DNA from: Rhodocollybia butyracea
Taxonomy: Eukaryota > Basidiomycota > Agaricomycetes > Agaricales > Omphalotaceae
Reading direction: 5' to 3'
Assembly (NCBI GenBank): GCA_015501585.1
Contig: JADNRY010000037.1
Span: 186,001 to 250,000, forward strand
DNA: 64,000 nt
Shown here: positions 1-12,613 of the stretch, in pieces
Layout: every line of letters begins with the position of its first letter
Position numbering within the stretch: the first letter of the stretch is position 1
Position numbers and translations under genes: made by a program
Notes under the pieces: generated by a model
The model's input: only the letters and a program-made list of their open reading frames with translations
Database searches by the model: none
What the model was told of the DNA's origin: nothing

Positions 1-114
1 TTCAGAAGGGGATAGTCGGCCCAGGAGGGATGTGGATAAAGAGAGACGCCGTGAGCGTTCAGAAGGGGATAGCCGACCCAAGAGGGATGTGGATAAAGAG
101 AGACGTCGTGAACG
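1..114 (+). repeat. 57-bp tandem repeat, two visible units
   Basis: Units start at 1 and 58 and differ at only a few positions. The period is 57 bp, so each unit adds 19 residues in frame. The first unit may continue a longer array cut by the window edge. Confidence 0.8.
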
Positions 115-304
115 CTCAAGCTCGCCTCGACGTGAATCGAGGGTTTCCTCTCGACGGGCATCGCCGGATACACGCTCTTATGACGACCGTAGCAAGAAGG
201 ACGATAGAGATAGAAGGGATAGGGAAAATGGTCGCAGGGATAGAGATCGTGAACGTGGTGACCGCCGAGATCGCTCCAGAGAGTCAGAGAAGCGAAGGCG
301 TTGA
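1..304 (+). CDS. C-terminal end of an Arg/Asp/Ser-rich nuclear-type protein (partial)
   Basis: Only the last ~100 codons are in the window; the reading frame enters from the left edge and ends at TGA 302-304. The protein is almost entirely charged: RD, RE, DR and RS dipeptides with short SSSPRR-like patches and a terminal EKRRR. This composition is typical of disordered tails of RNA-processing and mRNA-export proteins (SR-like factors, THO subunits), but no folded domain is visible, so the parent protein cannot be named. The first part is a tandem repeat of a 19-residue unit. The frame is open without introns here and is followed by a gap of about 290 bp before the next gene on the same strand. 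I am sure it is coding and unsure of its function. Confidence 0.6.
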   Translation, partial: SEGDSRPRRDVDKERRRERSEGDSRPKRDVDKERRRERSSSPRRESRVSSRRASPDTRSYDDRSKKDDRDRRDRENGRRDRDRERGDRRDRSRESEKRRR

Positions 305-595
305 TAAACTGTCCATCGCTTATGAGTCTCGCTATATTATTCTACTAAATGTAATACACGGAATGACTATGGTGTATCCGGTCATGTACCACTTTGACTA
401 CATCTCCGGATGCAGAGAAACAAAACAGAACAGTACGGTCATTAACCGCATCTTCGGATGAGATAGAAGGCGCCAAGATACCGCTGATTAACGGCGCTAA
501 GTCGCGTGTGCGTTTGGCGCTCGATGCTCGTCACTCTACGCCGTCATTGTGTCTCGTCGCGTTGTGCAAGGCTTTCGACATTATCCAGAAATACT

Positions 596-2446
596 ATGGC
601 TAAACGCAAACTTGACGAAGGAAACGAACAAGGAGAAGCAAGTGGTTCAACTGTACGCCGGTCAACTAGAGTGACCAAGAAGGCAAAAGTGGTCATTTTG
701 GAGAACCAAATTGTTGAAAAGATGGGGGGTACGCCAATGCATTTTGGCACTCATGCACTCATGCGATAATTTGCTTAATGAAACTTAGAGGAAGTCGAGA
801 TTGAAAAGACCCAAACGAAGAAGAAAGGGAAAGCCTCTACACAAGCTATCGATCTTTCATCCTTCCCCGAACGCGTCGAAAGTCCCTGGAAAGTAGGGGC
901 ACATGTCTCTGCTGCAGGCGGTGTTGAAAACGCGGTATTAAACGCTTCGAAAATTGGGTAAATGCTCGTCTTGCTACCCCTCAAAAATCGTGGGCTGATT
1001 CTGGCAGAGCAAATGCATTCGCGCTTTTCGTTAAATCGCAAAGGAAATGGACATCTCCACCTCTAACAGAATTAAATATATCTTCATTTAAATCGCGCAT
1101 GAAGGAGCTTTCATACAATCCAAAATATGTCCTTCCCCATGGGAGTTATTTGATAAATCTAGGGAATCCAGACAAGTGAGAATTTTTTGTGGACTAAAGA
1201 CTAACATGGTAACAACGATTCCTCCCGCCTTTAGCGAGAAGAGAGAAAAGTCGTATCAATGCTTTTTAGATGACTTGAAACGATGTGATGCGCTTGGTTT
1301 GGAATTGTACAATTTCCAGTCAGTCAACTAGTCATCATTTGGCTGGACGACGTTTAAAATATTTTCTTTTAAGTCCAGGTTCAACCCTTGGTATCGTAGA
1401 GCCCTCGGTTTCTATGACCCACATTGCTGATTGCATAAACCGATCACATCGAGACACTCCAGGTTCGAAGGTTGTCGTCGTCTTGGAGAACATGGTATGT
1501 TTTCCACCCATACGTTTTCTTGCGAGCCCTCTTCTCAGCAGTCTTGAAACATTTCATCAAGGAAGGCTGGCTCTGGAAACATCATTGGTTCAGACTTCGC
1601 TCAGCTGGGTGAAATCATACGACAAGTAGAAGAAAAGTCGCGCGTTGGTGTTTGTTTGGATACCTGTATGTCATGGATCTGGGTTCTATCTGTTTCAAGT
1701 TTGATCTTGTTCTAAAAGGCCATATGTTTGCTGCTGTATGTCCTGGATTTGTTGAAAAATGTCGCCACTAACTCACCACCTCAACACAGGGATACGATAT
1801 TCGTTCGAAGGAAGGGTGGAAGTACGTTCCTCGATTGCCATCTTCATTCTTCATTCCCACCTTTTAACTCTTTTTTTAGTTCAACAGGTGATTGGGCTAG
1901 GATCCTTCTTACGATCTATCTCTGAGTACATTCCACTTCCTTCGCAGTCAAATCATTCGATACGCATGTCGGGTTAAAATACCTTCGGGGAATGCACTTG
2001 AATGATTCTAAGACTGAATGCGGTTCAAAGAAGGATCGGCATGATAATATCGGAGTGTGCGTAATGTACTGTTTTACGCTTCTACTTAAGATTAAATGTT
2101 ATTACCCAGTGGTCATATCTCAATCCAAGCCTTTGCTCATATCCTCGCGGACCCTCGGATGCAAGATATTCCTCTCATTCTTGAAACTCCGAGTCATGAG
2201 GAGACGAGTAAAAATTGGAATGTGTGGGCAAAAGAGATCGAGGTGCTTAATGTGTTGTCATCTTCGACGTTGGAAATTCTGGAGCCTTCTGAACCTACGG
2301 ACGTGGTAGGCGCTCGATTTGATTCGTTGATGCAAGATATCCGGGAAGTGATCAAGGCTGCAGGAGGTGGTAAAGCAAAAACTGGGACTGGTGCTTCTGT
2401 GCAGAGAGGTTTGAAGAAGGATAGTAAAAAAGAAGGTCAGGAATGA
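596..2446 (+). CDS. APN1: AP endonuclease, endonuclease IV family (Apn1)
   Basis: Base-excision repair enzyme that cuts DNA 5' of abasic sites; a nuclear or mitochondrial zinc enzyme with a TIM-barrel fold. The start ATG at 596 begins a basic leader ([11 protein letters not shown]...). I can place ten introns: 729-788, 958-1007, 1176-1234, 1319-1373, 1495-1565, 1666-1718, 1736-1789, 1822-1879, 1888-1947 and 2057-2109. They give a 425-residue product with consistent phases. Known metal ligands of the family are all visible: the His in LPHGSY, the His in YNFHPGST, the Glu in LENMAGSGN, Asp and His in LDTCHMF, the His in MHLNDSK, the DRH in KKDRHDNIG and the Glu in ILETP. The enzyme therefore looks active. 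Exon 1880-1887 is only 8 nt. The C-terminal tail is Lys-rich ([14 protein letters not shown], ending near KKEGQE), which could help nuclear targeting. Confidence 0.93.
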
Positions 2447-3141
2447 AGAGGAGGATGAAGAGGAAGGTGGTGGTAGAGAATATCACTGAAGTCCCAACCT
2501 CTGAGCAAGGATATTTCATCACTGGTCTCTTATGTATGTTGACGATAATTCGTTCTAACTGGTAACAAGGGCTAGAGTAAGCAAAATAAGCTATCATCAC
2601 TCCCGCAAAACCCAAAACACGGTAATCTACAGTAAACCTGACAGGGACAGAAAAAATCGCCCTCCGTAGCTATTGGCCAACGTGGGGGTCGAACCCAAGA
2701 CCTTCGCGTTATCAAGTATTAACACACGCTCTAACCAACTGAGCTAGTCGGCCATGCAGGTCCAAGGCATTTAGATTCCTCAGAAGGCTCATAATATAAT
2801 GACGATGCAAACACTTGCTGCAGGCCCTTCTTATCAAGCTTCAGAAGCTTCAATAGAACTAACCCAGGTAACTGACGACCAGCTAGCAAAAAAAACGCGT
2901 CGAACACGTGCATCAAACGCGTTTATTTTGGGATCATTTTTTATCCCATACGTCCATACGTCCTCAAGATGGACATATGTAAACTCGTGGCCCGGTGGCC
3001 GTGGTCGCTTGACTTGTTTAAATTTCCACTCGCGCGTTATCCGGTTCACCAGTTTCTCCTAAGACGTTTAGGGGCCCGCAAAACCATCGAATTCACATAA
3101 TCGCCCCACAACGTACAGCAGCATACGGCAAGCACTTGGCA
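2447..3141. other. Intergenic stretch holding one tRNA-like gene
   Basis: No protein gene recognised between Apn1 and the pseudokinase-like gene. The only feature supported is the minus-strand tRNA-like gene at 2675-2753. The last ~200 bp should contain the promoter of the downstream gene, but no clear TATA box was seen. Confidence 0.5.
2675..2753 (-). tRNA. tRNA-Ile (AAU)-like gene with a probable short intron
   Basis: On the minus strand the seven-base acceptor arms pair (GGCCGAC with GTTGGCC, one G-U). A D arm GCTC/GAGC and a T loop with TTCGACC follow. The anticodon region reads TTAATA, giving AAU (Ile), followed by about seven extra bases before the 3' anticodon stem, as expected for an intron after position 37. 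The anticodon stem is weak (G-U pairs and one mismatch) and appears one base short at the D/anticodon junction. It may therefore be a decayed copy; a covariance-model scan would settle the intron and the anticodon. Confidence 0.6.
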
Positions 3142-5422
3142 ATGCATTCAGATCCTCTACCAGGGCTTGACATGTCTCTCCTCAGTCTGGATCAAGACGT
3201 AAATGTGCTTGGTTGTCCGCTTTCTCTCTCTCCTGAACGAATGGAGGCTCCAGGACAATTTCATCGACGAAATTCTTCAGGCTCGGGCACCGAAATTGGC
3301 GGCGACAGTGATAGCGAAGGTACAATTGATATTGACGATTTAGACGACGAAGAACAGCTTATTGGATTTCCATTGCGGAGGATGGATGGCGATCCAGAAG
3401 ACGACAACGAGGACGACAGATTGACTGCTTTATATGAAGCTTGTATGACTGCTCGCCTGGAAAGTAATCATGATAGCGAGGACACTAGTAGCGACACTAC
3501 AGACACTAGCAGTGTTGCTTGGGATGAAATGTAGGTTCCAAGTTGTATACCCGTGCTTGTTCTCATATAGTTGCTCCAGTGATTTCGAGCGTCTTGTTGA
3601 TTCCCTTCCTCAACTGTACGCAAAGCATTGCCAACAGAATTACGTGCGTGGTCATCCCTACTTTGTCGATGATTCATTCTAACTGTTGACTACTTAGGTT
3701 CCAGTGTACGCATCGTCGCAGGTTTCTGCCCCTCTTTCCTTACGCACGCTTAGTCTCCCTGCAAACCCGAATCCATTACAGAATATATCTGCACCGCAAG
3801 ACGACAGCTCAGTCCTGCTCATCCTCCTTGCTCTCAACATTCCGGAACTGCGTTCAGACCCATGGAATCCCGTGCCAAGGATCTTGAGAGCCGTTGAGCG
3901 GATACGCGAATTAGACGAAGAAGGCTCAGTGGTGTATCTATTTCACCCACCTCTGGTTCCGCTTACACAAGACTCAGAGCACGACGCGGAACAGGGAACC
4001 GTTGCGCAATGGATTGATTTCTTTCGTCAGGTTCTTGAGGGTCTGACTTTCTTGCACGAGAACGACATTGTCTGGGGTGGGTTCGACGAGATCGAGCCGC
4101 TTTCCAGGAGTCCTTCTCGTCCTCCAGGTCTTGAAAACGAATCCTACTCTACAGTAGTGAAACCAGCGGAAATGTTCATGATGGATATTTCTTCTGACCC
4201 ATATGCGTTTACGCCGACTACTCCCGTATCTGGAAGAAAGTCTATACAGTGGTCATTTGACCGCTCGAAATATCCGGTCAAGTACTATTTTACGGATTTC
4301 TGCAGGTCGAGGAAGATATCCCCTGAATCCTCTTTCACCAGCGACGTTCAATCGTGCGGTAGTTGGCTTGAATCTCTCATAACGCAGGACATTCCCCTCC
4401 TCTATAGTCACTTCCTTCCACTCACCCAATCAATGAAAAGCGGACGCTTTACGGCTGATGGAGCGAGGAAATTGTTTGAGGCCCGCGCAAGGAGCTTGAG
4501 TTTGTGCAGGGACAAGGATGGACAGAGGAATAAGCCTGAACTGTGGGATGAGAGGATTGCCTCTGTAAAGTGGAGGCCATCAGCAGCAAGGGCTGACAAA
4601 CAACCCATTCGTGTAAGGAAAGCCAACACGATTGGCGTTGCTGCCTCATCTGGACGCGACGGATTCTTAAAGCCATCGTGGAACCGACCAGGAATGGTAG
4701 CGGGCGGTACCAACATGCAGGTTGCCGCAGACACTGTTGGAGAACTCCAGGTCCCCTTTTCCTTGGCCCGCTCAAAGTCGAACCCTAATCCCAACCCCAT
4801 ACCGTCTGAAAATACGAGGAGAGACGTGTTCGGGGATCTGAGTTTCGTCAAAAGTCTCGGTATTGGTAGCAAGCGCCCCAGCGCTATATCTCTACCCACT
4901 TCTGCATCGGACCCAGTATGCTTTGTTCACTCACCCAAATCACCAAATTCTTTAGAATTCGAAACATCAATCTTGGTTCGCTCACCTAAATCCCCCGAGT
5001 TTGAGCATTTCGATTCGTCGCCTCTGCCATTATCACCGACTCGAAATTCGACGAATTCAAAAGGGAAACAGGCTTTACCTACAGCGCCAGTATTCACTAT
5101 TCCTTCCTTCGTTGCATTTCCCAGCTCCGAATCGATACCAGAAACGCCTTCTTCATTGAACTCTTCACCCCTACAAACTTCAAGTTTAATGCTGCGAGGG
5201 AGACGGAAGACGCTTGCGCTGGGTACAGGCATATTTAGTCGCAAGTCGGTGTTGTTGGGATCAGGTGGGGGTGTAAGTGGGAATGTCATTCCGGATTCGA
5301 TACCAGAGGACTCTTCGACGTTGACTACTCCAGTGGTCGATCGACCAACTATGCTAGTGAGGATTGGTCGCTCGATATCGATGCCGGTGACTACGTCTGA
5401 GGCATGGGGGAGGTCATCGTAG
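3142..5422 (+). CDS. Protein kinase-like (pseudokinase) protein with Ser/Pro-rich C-terminus
   Basis: The first ATG in frame is at 3142. Introns at 3531-3579 and 3644-3697 join an acidic N-terminus (many D/E and S, e.g. SDSEGTIDIDDLDDEEQL) to a long exon ending at TAG 5422; total about 725 residues. Part of the middle resembles the helix before the catalytic loop of protein kinases (FFRQVLEGLTFLHENDIVWGG). The HRD motif expected after LHEN is replaced by IVWGG, and no DFG was found, so catalytic activity is unlikely. The C-terminal half is disordered, with repeated SPKSP and SPT sites that could be proline-directed phosphorylation targets. I infer a regulatory pseudokinase of the kind common in agaricomycete genomes; a specific role cannot be given. 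Confidence 0.65.
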
Positions 5423-6392
5423 ACGCTCATTTGTGCTATCATTGCGTAGTCAGTTTTCGCTGAGTACGCTGTGGGTCACCCCCACCTGATGTGAACTTGG
5501 GCGGGATTCAGGCTCTGTGAAGAGGGAAGAATGTTCAATATTCAACTATACCCATTTTAATCGTGCTCGGGTAGCCGTTTAGATCTAGAGTTACATAGAT
5601 TTTTTTTCGTTTATCATAACACCACTATGTCAGGTAAGTAGAGGTACATAGTGTAGAGGTTGAGCTTCCCCCTGCTGTGTACCAGGCTGCTTAAGAGAAA
5701 GCATGGATACATAGATTTCTTTTTCTGGTGATACCACTATTCTGTTATCAGACGGCACGAACGATTACGCAGGGCCCATTCCGCCGACATAAATGATTTA
5801 TATCGAGCTGATCATACTCTGGACTTCGACAAATTAGTTTATCTTTTCTATTTGCACTTGTAGAGAGGGGTTGTGTCACACTGAGACTCGTCATCGTGTG
5901 GGACCAGTGGCAGTAAAGACACAAATAGGGGAGGACCATAGCTAGGTGAACGATCTCTGAATCGGGGCCATGGTTGTCCTCGCGAGGCATTAAGCTTGAT
6001 ACTTCACCTCCCGGCTGTTGCACCTAACCCGCCTTGTACATAGAGACCAATTGGTAGTACAATGAAACAGAGTCCAAATTACGCGTCCAAAATTATGCAA
6101 GGTGTACCATTGTTGGATGGTTTCGTGGTTTGAAGTGAGCTCCAAGAATTAGCGTCTTCAGACAGCGTCACTCCGGTGATACTTTTTGTTTAAATCTCGC
6201 GTAGTTTCTGTCGAGGAAAGAAATCTCACCTCTACCTATGTAGGCAAAGTGATTAGAGTTATCGATCATTCAAATTGGATCCGGTCCAGAATGGCGCTTA
6301 AAACGTCGCGTGATAAGGCGTCAACTCGACCTTACTTTGACCCAGGTCCCGTCCAAATTACATGGATCGCCTCCTTCTTTTCTCTCGCCTCC
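5423..6392. other. Intergenic region, nothing coding recognised
   Basis: About 970 bp between the pseudokinase-like gene and the permease. Two imperfect copies of a short block (an ACATAGATTT...ACCACTAT...TATCAG pattern) occur near 5592-5635 and 5710-5753. No ORF with family resemblance was found. The right part should hold the permease promoter. Confidence 0.4.
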
Positions 6393-8665
6393 ATGTCTCA
6401 TGATTATGGTGCCACCGGGAGCTTGTCCCAAGACCACGATGCAGAAGACTCTTCAGGAGCAAGCCCGGATAAAACTCTCGGAAAGCTTCACCGAGGACTT
6501 TCCGCTCGTCAGGTCCAAATGATTGCTATTGCTGGTACTATCGGAACTGGCCTATTTCTTGGTGAATTTTATTTTCCAAAGGTATCAAATAATTTATTAA
6601 CTCGTTCCGTAGGTACCGGTAAATCTCTTGCGGAAGGCGGTCCAGCTAGTATTCTAATTTGCTATGCTGTCGTCGGATTCATCGTTTATGTGACTTTACT
6701 CCTTCTTGGGGAAATGGCTACCCAGTACCCTGTAGCCGGTTCCTTCAACGCATACACGACACGATTTTTTTCTCCGTCTTATGGATTTGCATTGTCTTGG
6801 AACTATTGGTTCAATATACTTTCTATTATCTGTAGCTTATACTCACTTGGTCTAATAGGTTCAACGATGCTGTTTCTGTCGCGTCGGATCTGACTGCCGC
6901 TCAATTGGTACTCCAGTTCTGGGACGTGAAACATTCCTGGATCGTCAGTTTAGTGTTTTGGGTCTTTTTGGTGGGGATCAATGCAATCCATGTAAAGGCA
7001 TACGGAGAGCTTGGTGAGTGTAGGTGCTCCCCACTCTATATCTGACTCACAGCGCACCAGAATACTGGCTATCTTTCCTCAAAGTTGCCACAATTATCGT
7101 TTTTATCATCCTTGGTGTCCTGGTCAACGTCGGTGTAAACCAAAATCATGAATACATTGGAGCGCGGTACTGGCATATCCCTGGCGCGCCTTTTGTTGGA
7201 GGATTCGGTGGATTCGCCACGGTTTTTGTTACAGCAAGCTTTGCGTACGGTGGGACAGAGAGCCTGGGAATTACCGCTGGGGAGACAAAGAATCCAAGTA
7301 AAAATATGCCAAGGGTGGTCAAATTTGTGTTTTGGAGGTAAGATTTGAATTGTAGTGTATACGAAAAAGTCCTCTCACGACTTCGCTTTCAGAATCCTGT
7401 TGTTCTACCTCTTGAGTATATTACTCATAGGACTAAATGGTAGGTAATGTTTCCTGCTGGCGTTCGTCTTTTCTGACTATGACCAGTTCCCTGGGACTAC
7501 CCTAACCTTTCCAACAAGATAACGACCACGTCTCCATTCACCCTTGTATTCCAGCAAGCAGGATCCAGTGCGTATTTTCCTAAATGACGTCTAAGCTTTT
7601 TATACATTCTCGTTCATAGACGTCGCTGCTTCATTTATGAACACAGTCATCCTCACCTCTGTTTTATCTGCTGGGAACCACGCGCTTTTCGCCGGTACGC
7701 GCGTGTTATACGGTATGTGACTACTGCAAGTTACAATGTCTACGATGTAATCATACCTTGTGCCTCCTTGCACTAGGCCTGTCCGTTACCTCCCCTCGTC
7801 AGGCACCTGCCATCTTCTCGTGGACCTCGGGCAAAGGAGTACCCATTCCCGCTCTGCTGGTCACTAGTAGCATCAGCGCGCTGTGTTTTGGAAGCAGCTT
7901 CATTGGAAGTGGAAACCTGTGGGGATGGTTGCAAAACATTGTTGGGGTGTCTAATCAGGTATAGTTGTTAAAGAGTACTCTGAACTCAAGTTTACGAAAC
8001 TCAACAACGTTTAGATTGCATGGTTATCTATCGGTATTGCCAGTTTACGTTTCCGCAAAGCATGGATTGCTCAAGGGCGTTCGATCGACGAGCTCAAATT
8101 CTGCGCGAGATGGACGTGGCGTTGGGGACCTCCTTTCGTGATTGTGACGGTAGCTGCCATAATCATAAGTATGCCACCTCTTCTACTTATTCTGATACGC
8201 AGGATTAACTTTTTTTTTCCAGTCCAAGGCTGGTCCTCTGTCATCCCAACATTCTCCCCCGTCGATTTTGTGTCGCTTTACATCGAGATCCCTGTGATGG
8301 TAGTTATGTATGTTGTCTGGCTGATTCTAAAACGGTCAGTGCGCGCAGGACGCTCCGAGCTTCCGAGAGCAGAAGCTAGTTCCGAATCGTCTGTTGAGCC
8401 AGATACCCGGTCTCCGTCGCAGAGACCCCTTGTTCAAGGAAACAGACGTTCCTCCTCAAAGAATAATCGCGGGGCTCGATCGGCCAGCCAGAGATGGTAC
8501 AATGATTGGTTCGATGTCGTTGACATACATACCGTAGATCTGTACCGAGACGAGTACGAAGCGGGAGAAGAAGATCTGGTTGAGGACGAAGAAAGGCAAA
8601 AACGGCTAAAGAACACAAATATGGCGCAAAGGACGCTGTGGAGGCTGTACTATCTGTTTGCTTGA
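6393..8665 (+). CDS. Amino-acid permease, AAT/APC superfamily
   Basis: Plasma-membrane H+/amino-acid symporter of the fungal AAT family, about 598 residues. The ATG at 6393 is chosen because it precedes a normal short hydrophilic N-terminus; the frame stays open further upstream without similarity. Introns: 6562-6612, 6809-6858, 7014-7060, 7338-7392, 7440-7486, 7568-7619, 7713-7776, 7959-8014 and 8169-8222. The family signature of TM1 (RQVQMIAIAGTIGTGLFLGTG) is followed by AEGGPASILICYAV, then GEMATQYPVAGSF of TM3 and the TM4 start SWNYWFN. Later GELEYW, a TM6-like GGTESLGITAGE, the FYLLSILLIGLNVPWD loop and ARWTWRWGPPF also fit. About 12 hydrophobic segments are visible and the C-terminus ends in a hydrophilic acidic tail. 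Substrate specificity cannot be read from the sequence. Confidence 0.93.
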
Positions 8666-9044
8666 ATGGAACTGTATAATATTAATATTTTTGAGTCTCA
8701 TCATGGTTGTAGCGAACGCTGACGTTTCTATACCTGAACTCTACAGCTGAGCTCTGACTAATACTTGAGGAGACTCCAGATTTCTTTCTTTGTCAACGAT
8801 TCAACAACCGGGATGTCACCTGAGTGCATTCTGGGGTAGGGTCACTGTCTCAACAAAAGGACGTAGATGTATCATTTGCTGTTCAGATTGGAGTAGTTTA
8901 GGCTCGATAAGATTAATTGAGCGGTTACAGGCGTCTAATTGAGCGCGCTTCTACCGAACAGCTCTATTCTCGACCACTGGCATCTTGAATTCTTGGATCT
9001 TCCTTTAAATATTCTATAGCTGTTGTTTAACCTTCATCCTTCCC
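8666..9044. other. Intergenic region before the Ser-rich membrane protein
   Basis: About 380 bp with no recognisable gene. A TTTAAATATTCTATAG block lies about 35 bp upstream of the ATG at 9045 and may act as a TATA-like element for that gene. Confidence 0.35.
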
Positions 9045-9808
9045 ATGAAAATCTCCCCTCAAACTCCGTTTCCAGGACTTGCAGTTTTACTTCTTGCGGG
9101 AACTGTACCTACCAAAGTTTTCGCCAAGGGTGGCGGAGCTCATTCCAGCGGAGAATCGAGCTCATCCTCTAAATCCGGTAGCTCGTCCAAGTCTAGCAGC
9201 TCGTCAAAAAATTCAGGCTCATCGTCATCGTCAGGTTCAACTTCAGGCTCTTCAGCAGCCTATCGACCACCAGTGATTATACATACTAGCCAAACGACAT
9301 GTATAGATCAGAATACGTGCGTTAACGAAATCGCTGTTTTCTATGCACCAACATCTCTCTTGATTTGTAGGGGACAGTTTGTCCAGTGTCCGAGTGTTTT
9401 CAGTAAGGCCTCTATAGCAGGAATAGTCATTGGATCCAGTGCGACTTTTGATCTTATCTCACCTCCGCCGATACTAATGCTGTTCCAGTTGCGGGTGCTA
9501 TACTCGTCGGCTTTCTCCTGTGGTACGTTGTGTACCGCTACCTTCCTCGACGTCGTGAACGGAAATTTGGTGGCCCGAGTGCCAATGAAATTTTAACGGA
9601 GAAAAGTCCATACCAGCCATTAGATGGGCACGTTCATCCGGAAGGCATGACACACACTGTAGGGCATGGAGGAGATGCAGATTCTATGTACACCACTGCA
9701 TATACCCCTTCCGTATCAGATTCGTCTACAATATATGGCTATGACACAGAGAATGACAAGAAAATCACTGCGATGCCGGAGCCGGGCAAAGAATATCTTC
9801 ATGTTTGA
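9045..9808 (+). CDS. Secreted/single-pass membrane protein with Ser-rich stalk
   Basis: The N-terminus is a signal peptide (PFPGLAVLLLAGTVPTKVFA) followed by a Gly/Ser/Lys low-complexity stretch and a short Cys-containing ectodomain. A single TM segment (SIAGIVIGSIAGAILVGFLL) is created by splicing out 9439-9488. It is followed by a stop-transfer cluster RYLPRRRERK and a ~75-residue cytoplasmic tail rich in His, Tyr and acidic residues. A second candidate intron, 9317-9370, has canonical borders but is 54 nt, in frame and stop-free, so two isoforms are possible (about 219 or 237 residues... depending on retention). The layout (stalk, one TM, Arg-rich anchor) resembles the wall-sensor style proteins of basidiomycetes, but no named family is recognised. 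Confidence 0.7.
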
Positions 9809-10459
9809 TCTTGAGTAGAGGCTTGGGTTGTCTTTTTTTGTGCGTAACTTATTTCCTTCACATGTATGTACTTCTATTCTTTGACTGCAATAAATCTCTG
9901 CGTTGCGTTGGTCCGAGTGACACCGAGTCGGCTTGCCTGCCTGTCGGCCCCTGGACACTCGGAAATTTCTACAGTTTCTTTGGTCGGTTCAAGTGAGGTG
10001 CTGGAAATTTATCAAATAACATATTCATCAAGGTCCGAGCCACTTGACCATCCAAAAGGCAGAATGACCGGACTTGATGGACGCTGTGGGCACATTTGTA
10101 CAAAAATAGATTTTTTGGTGTTAGCTTAACTCCTCGAAAGCCGTCGACCAATGGGTCCAATTGGTATGTAGCCCTGGCAGATGATCTACGCGCGCGCTAC
10201 AGGTACCTGCTCCTCGAGTATTCGGATCGGTATTTGGCCTCGAGCCACAGTGCTCAAGCGTTCACTGTTCAACGGAGGTGAGCCGTAATCGCGTCCAACT
10301 GATCTGCTTTGATACTTATTTTGGGATATTATTACGCTCTCGTGACGAAACAGGCGAACGACAGGAGGCAGAATTTAATGAATTGGGGAAGCTCCATTTA
10401 GCAGAGTATAAAGAGAGGCCCTCTCTCTACAAAGGCTGTAATCGGCTCCTCAATCCTCA
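9809..10459. other. Intergenic region with the GH5 promoter at its right end
   Basis: No gene recognised in 650 bp; short ORFs here have no family resemblance. The last 60 bp contain the TATA-like box listed separately. Confidence 0.4.
10407..10413 (+). promoter_or_regulatory. TATA-like box of the GH5 gene
   Basis: The sequence TATAAAG lies 46 bp upstream of the GH5 start codon (10460). This is close for a fungal core promoter, which implies a short 5' leader. Position and motif are the only evidence. Confidence 0.4.
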
Positions 10460-12441
<1,982 letters not shown>

Positions 12442-12613
12442 CTAGGCCGGCCTATCAGAACTAGACCTTAGTGCTCCGCATCTAACGATATTCATGACGT
12501 GTACTACTTATACCTCCTTAACAACGACTACTCTTGAAAAAAGTGTGCAGAGTTTAGTTTTATGACACCACCGACTACTTACGCTTCAGATAAATAATTT
12601 ATTGTCGTCCATC

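Noticed and set aside
4408..4899. 163-codon minus-strand ORF inside the pseudokinase-like gene
   Set aside because: Shadow of the long plus-strand exon; no signal peptide, domain or splice context.
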